NCBI GenBank assembly: GCA_921293015.1
Contig: OV121081.1
Location: 23,253,158-23,317,157, forward strand
Origin: Phorcus lineatus
Taxonomy: Eukaryota; Mollusca; Gastropoda; Trochida; Trochidae
Direction: 5' to 3'
Length of the DNA: 64,000 bases
The notes under the pieces are model-generated. The model saw only the letters and a program-made list of their open reading frames with translations. It made no database searches and was not told the DNA's origin. Position 1 is the first letter of the stretch; each line of letters begins with the position of its first letter. The translations under genes were made by a program, and so were the position numbers. This document shows, piece after piece, positions 61,275 to 64,000 of the stretch.

Positions 61275-61468
61275 TCGTTATTGCGTATGGAGCTACATCA
61301 TACAAAGACTTTAACCTTGTCATGTTAGATAAGCAGACATTTGTTTTTTACAAACAATTTACGGACTGCTACCAGGAGATCGATAACTCCTCACTACTCT
61401 TTCTTCACAAAGTAAAAGACCTCCCAATGAGGCGTCCAAGCCATTTCCTTGTGCATGCAAACCAATAG
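61275..61468 (+). CDS. Candidate terminal exon, unrecognised
   Basis: A long T-rich tract ending in CTGTACAG (about 61255-61274) is a good 3' splice site. The frame that follows (starting two bases into a codon) reads VIAYGATSYKDFNLVMLDKQ, then TFVFYKQFTDCYQEI and ends ..RRPSHFLVHANQ-stop at 61468. Composition is protein-like, with aromatic and charged residues mixed. AATAAA follows at 61687, giving a ~220-nt 3' UTR with a GT/T-rich element after it. No upstream exon was identified between 55.4 and 61.2 kb, and I do not recognise the family, so chance or a decayed gene remains possible. Confidence 0.35.
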
Positions 61469-61686
61469 TGGCAAAACCAGTGAAAGTAAAAATCTCTTAC
61501 ACGTGAGGATAAAACATAATCAAGCATAGAGTAGAAAATCACATTTAACTTTATCTAAGATTTCAGAACGATTAATTTTATCGTTCAAAACACATGTCGA
61601 TCAGGGAAAAATGTTTCGGGACTTGACTTTACAACAAAAGTCCTCTATATAAGGGACAGTTATTTGTCACAAACATGGCTGCAATC

Positions 61687-61692
61687 AATAAA
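61687..61692 (+). terminator. Possible poly(A) signal for the 61275 exon
   Basis: AATAAA is followed about 45 nt later by TAGTGTGTTTTTCATG, a GT/T-rich downstream element. Confidence 0.35.
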
Positions 61693-62154
61693 TGAGCTTA
61701 AGTGATGGAAACCCATTGGAGTTCCACAGATTAGTGTGTTTTTCATGTTTGATTCATTTGTTCTTGTCCTTATGTAATATAACTTTACTCAATACTAATT
61801 TTGCCAAAAAGAGTGTGAACCTTGTGATAATCACAATACTAAAAGATTCAACGTGATTACGAACTTGTAAACCGTGTTGTCTTGTTCTTGAAATATTTCA
61901 TTGACTAGTTGTAGAGAACATGAACAAATACTACATCAGTGTTACCCAAATACATCCAAAACAAGTAAAAGCTGTTGAACATATGTTGATATCAAACATT
62001 GAGAAAAACCAAAACCCCAAAATCTATACAATTTAAGCATTTTATAAACTGCTCAAAGTATCGTAGTGTCCTTGAAAATGAAGTCTAGATGATAACCGAA
62101 ATCTACCGGTATCTGGATACCCCTCCTCTTGAGTCTAATAGCAAATTTGAAGAC

Positions 62155-62365
62155 TCTAGGTGCAGCGGTTTTTGAGATATCGCGCTAACAACATTTCAAA
62201 AACTTGTCTTGCAGTGACCTTCAAAATGACGTCAAGGTCACCAGAATCGACTTGTGTCTGGGTTGTCTAGTAGCAGACTCTGGATGCAGCGGTTTATGAT
62301 TTAAATTTAAAATTAAATGCTAAAAGTCAAGTAGTGACCTTGAAAATGAAGTCAAGGTCACCCGA
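62155..62365 (+). repeat. 120-bp tandem duplication with inverted TCAAGGTCA half-sites
   Basis: The segments at 62214-62241 and 62334-62361 are exactly 120 bp apart and are near-identical 28-mers of the form GTGACCTTsA..TCAAGGTCAC, each a palindrome with an 8-nt centre. GCAGCGGTTT also recurs 120 bp apart upstream of each. TCAAGGTCA is the extended half-site bound by NR5A/ERR-type nuclear receptors. The second copy has two perfect half-sites, whereas the first has GTGACCTTCA and ACGTCAAGGTCA. Confidence 0.75.
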
Positions 62366-62366
62366 C

Positions 62367-62484
62367 AATAGCGGATCTAAGGGGTCGGGTGCCAGCTCCC
62401 TTTTCGAAAATTTTAAAAAAATCGACCGTAAAATGGTTAACCCCACTCCCCTTTTCAATCAGTGGAACATATTGAATCCGCCAC
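62367..62484. mobile_element. Possible short MITE with GCGGATYYAA ends
   Basis: AGCGGATCTAAGGGG at the left and the reverse complement GGCGGATTCAATATG at the right give inverted ends around about 115 bp. The interior has oligo-purine and pyrimidine runs. It may be part of a widespread repeat, but only one copy is visible here. Confidence 0.3.
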
Positions 62485-63600
62485 AAATCTCACAATCTAC
62501 CCGAATTGACTGATGTATGCATATTCCCATTTGTGTACTGGTACCATGTTTGGAGACATTGTACTATCAAGAACGGTACGTACATGTACGTACAGACTTA
62601 CTGAACAGAATATTATGTAACCCAGTCCGCGCTTCTCGGCGGCGGTAGACAACACATATAGGAAACAAAACACATTCCTACTATCAAGAAAATCCTAAAT
62701 CTAATTGATTGTTCCCAACTTAAAGTGACGCACATGGACATCTAAGAATGGCGCTTTAAAGGCGTACTTCTATCTGAAGATTAACAGTGATCATAACAAA
62801 TACTTTCATCGTTATCGGAAACCGGACAGCCCAATCTCTACACAATCCTCATTAATCACTGTGCATGAAAACAGCCTTCGATTCTCACAACAACAAAACA
62901 AATAGTCTATCACTGGCTTTCAATTTCTCTCCTACGCCGATCAATATTAAGTCCTTAGCCAGATAATTATTTCATATCTCTCTCAAAGTATAGCTAAATT
63001 TAATGTACCAACTGATTTAAATCTTGAAGTTAAGGTTAATTTAGGTAATTCTAACATCGTCTAGATTTAGTCTTCCACACCCTTGGAAACTTCTCCACCA
63101 AGGCTCTGACGTCGGAATGGAATTGAGGGATAAGCGGTCATAGAAAGCCAAGTTGATTGAGCCCTCCCGCACGCTTTATTATAACATTCTCGTTAAGTCA
63201 CGACATTAACAGACAAACATTGTTATATAATATTCGGGGCCCTAAGTAGAACCTTGAGAGAAAAAGCAGTGTCTGAAAAGTCATTTTATTTTTAGGGCCA
63301 GAATTAGGGGAGGTCGAGTACTAAAATTCTATTTCCAAAAGTTTTGATCTTTTCTCGTCTATATAAAATTAGATCGACAGTTCTTGATTATTTCATTACT
63401 GTTACTTGATATTAAAAACTGTTGTTCTTGATTTTTTAGATTGTATCAATGTTGTTTTTTTCCAAAATAATTGACCTGTAGCCATTTAAAAAACGATTTT
63501 ATAAGTGCCTCTCTGTGTTTTATTGATCTTTTTTCAAAATAATAACTTACAACCAAATTTGAGGTTATAATATCATCTTTGTCCTTAATGTAAATCAGCA
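62485..63600. other. Gene-free DNA
   Basis: Nothing was recognised. Confidence 0.4.
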
Positions 63601-63601
63601 G

Positions 63602-63940
63602 TTGAAAATGAAATACATTATGCTCGTTGGTCCATCTTATTCCGTTCTCAGAAGAAAGTACATTCCTGGACTGTTTCTATCAAAATTACCTAATGTTGCC
63701 TTTACATCCTTAATGTCCTCTCAAAACGAAAATGTTAATCTTCATTTATCATTATTCATCAAGCATAGTGTAAGACTTAGAGATGAACTGTTAAAAACTA
63801 GTAACTAAAACGAGATTTTTCAATTGTCATTTGTTATCAAAAATTTGAATTGTATATTATTTGTATTTTCACTATTTGTATAAGTACTCTTGTACTTAAA
63901 TACAATAAACTCTTTGACGTGACTTGACCAAATTTCAGGA
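63602..63940 (+). mobile_element. Probable LINE reverse-transcriptase C-terminal tail and 3' end
   Basis: The frame 63602-63808 contains RRKYIPGLFLSKLPNVAFTS followed by LMSSQNENVNLHLSLFIKHS and VRLRDELL-KTSN-stop. This resembles the last segment of mollusc non-LTR reverse transcriptases (RRxYIP..P....F..L(M/L)(S/N)(S/T)..N..L..F......LR). A short AT-rich 3' UTR follows, then AATACAATAAACTCTTTGAC (63899-63918), a typical LINE 3' end with AATAAA. The rest of the protein is missing, so the copy is 5'-truncated. The assignment rests on remembered family features. Confidence 0.55.
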
Positions 63941-64000
63941 GATTAAAAGCTAATGATTAAATATCAAAGTGACCAAAGAGTTTGTAAAATGTGACATTCT

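Overview
This is a gene-poor, AT-rich stretch of animal nuclear DNA, most likely from a marine gastropod mollusc. The evidence is: exon-sized coding pieces with GT/AG splice signals, AATAAA poly(A) signals, abundant mini- and microsatellites, tRNA-derived SINEs, Tc1/mariner transposase fossils, and a retroposon 3' end (ATATTGCC..AAGCGGCGTTAAAC followed by an ACTC tail) of the kind I associate with abalone (Haliotis) and related vetigastropods. The species call is inference. There are no operons, no rRNA genes and no convincing free-standing tRNA gene.

Only two coding features are solid. At 54111-54479 (+) a 122-residue secreted precursor is encoded wholly in one exon, with a splice acceptor abutting its ATG and a good poly(A) signal at 55354. 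It carries two copies of a CxCC..CCxxC cysteine block behind a furin-like RQSR site, and I cannot name its family. At 31318-31959 (-) lies an ankyrin-repeat exon with four full repeats and a fifth that stops being ankyrin-like partway. Weaker coding candidates are a signal-peptide first exon ending at a GTATGT donor (18233-18299, -), a terminal exon with an upstream polypyrimidine-AG and a downstream AATAAA (61275-61468, +), and coding-like stretches at 52330-52723, 40235-40424 and 32417-32560 (all -).

Layout. 1-5 kb: polypyrimidine tract, unique AT-rich DNA and a tRNA-derived SINE. 5.2-6.3 kb: two abutting tandem arrays. 6.3-20 kb: mostly featureless, with a MITE fragment at 11.7 kb and the signal-peptide exon at 18.3 kb. 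20.2-20.8 kb: 92-bp minisatellite. 22.1-24 kb: a cluster of three fold-back elements with look-alike palindromic loops, plus a G20 run and a LINE 3' end. 24.6-25.7 kb: pyrimidine-rich DNA holding a 59-bp retroposon insertion with a perfect target duplication. 28.6-39.1 kb: mobile-element-rich block (two SINEs, two dead Tc1 transposases, two inverted copies of a TTAA-flanked MITE) around the ankyrin exon. 42.9-45.9 kb: 26-bp and 63-bp arrays with an inverted repeat around a TA run. 46-52 kb: featureless AT-rich DNA. 52.2-55.4 kb: fossil coding sequence ending at a hairpin, then the cysteine-rich peptide gene. 55.4-64 kb: diverged duplications, receptor-element-like palindromes, a possible terminal exon and a LINE 3' end.

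The genes do not form a pathway. The most unusual structure is the 22-24 kb fold-back cluster; the most interesting gene is the twin-cysteine-block peptide. All assignments are by reading alone, without database search.
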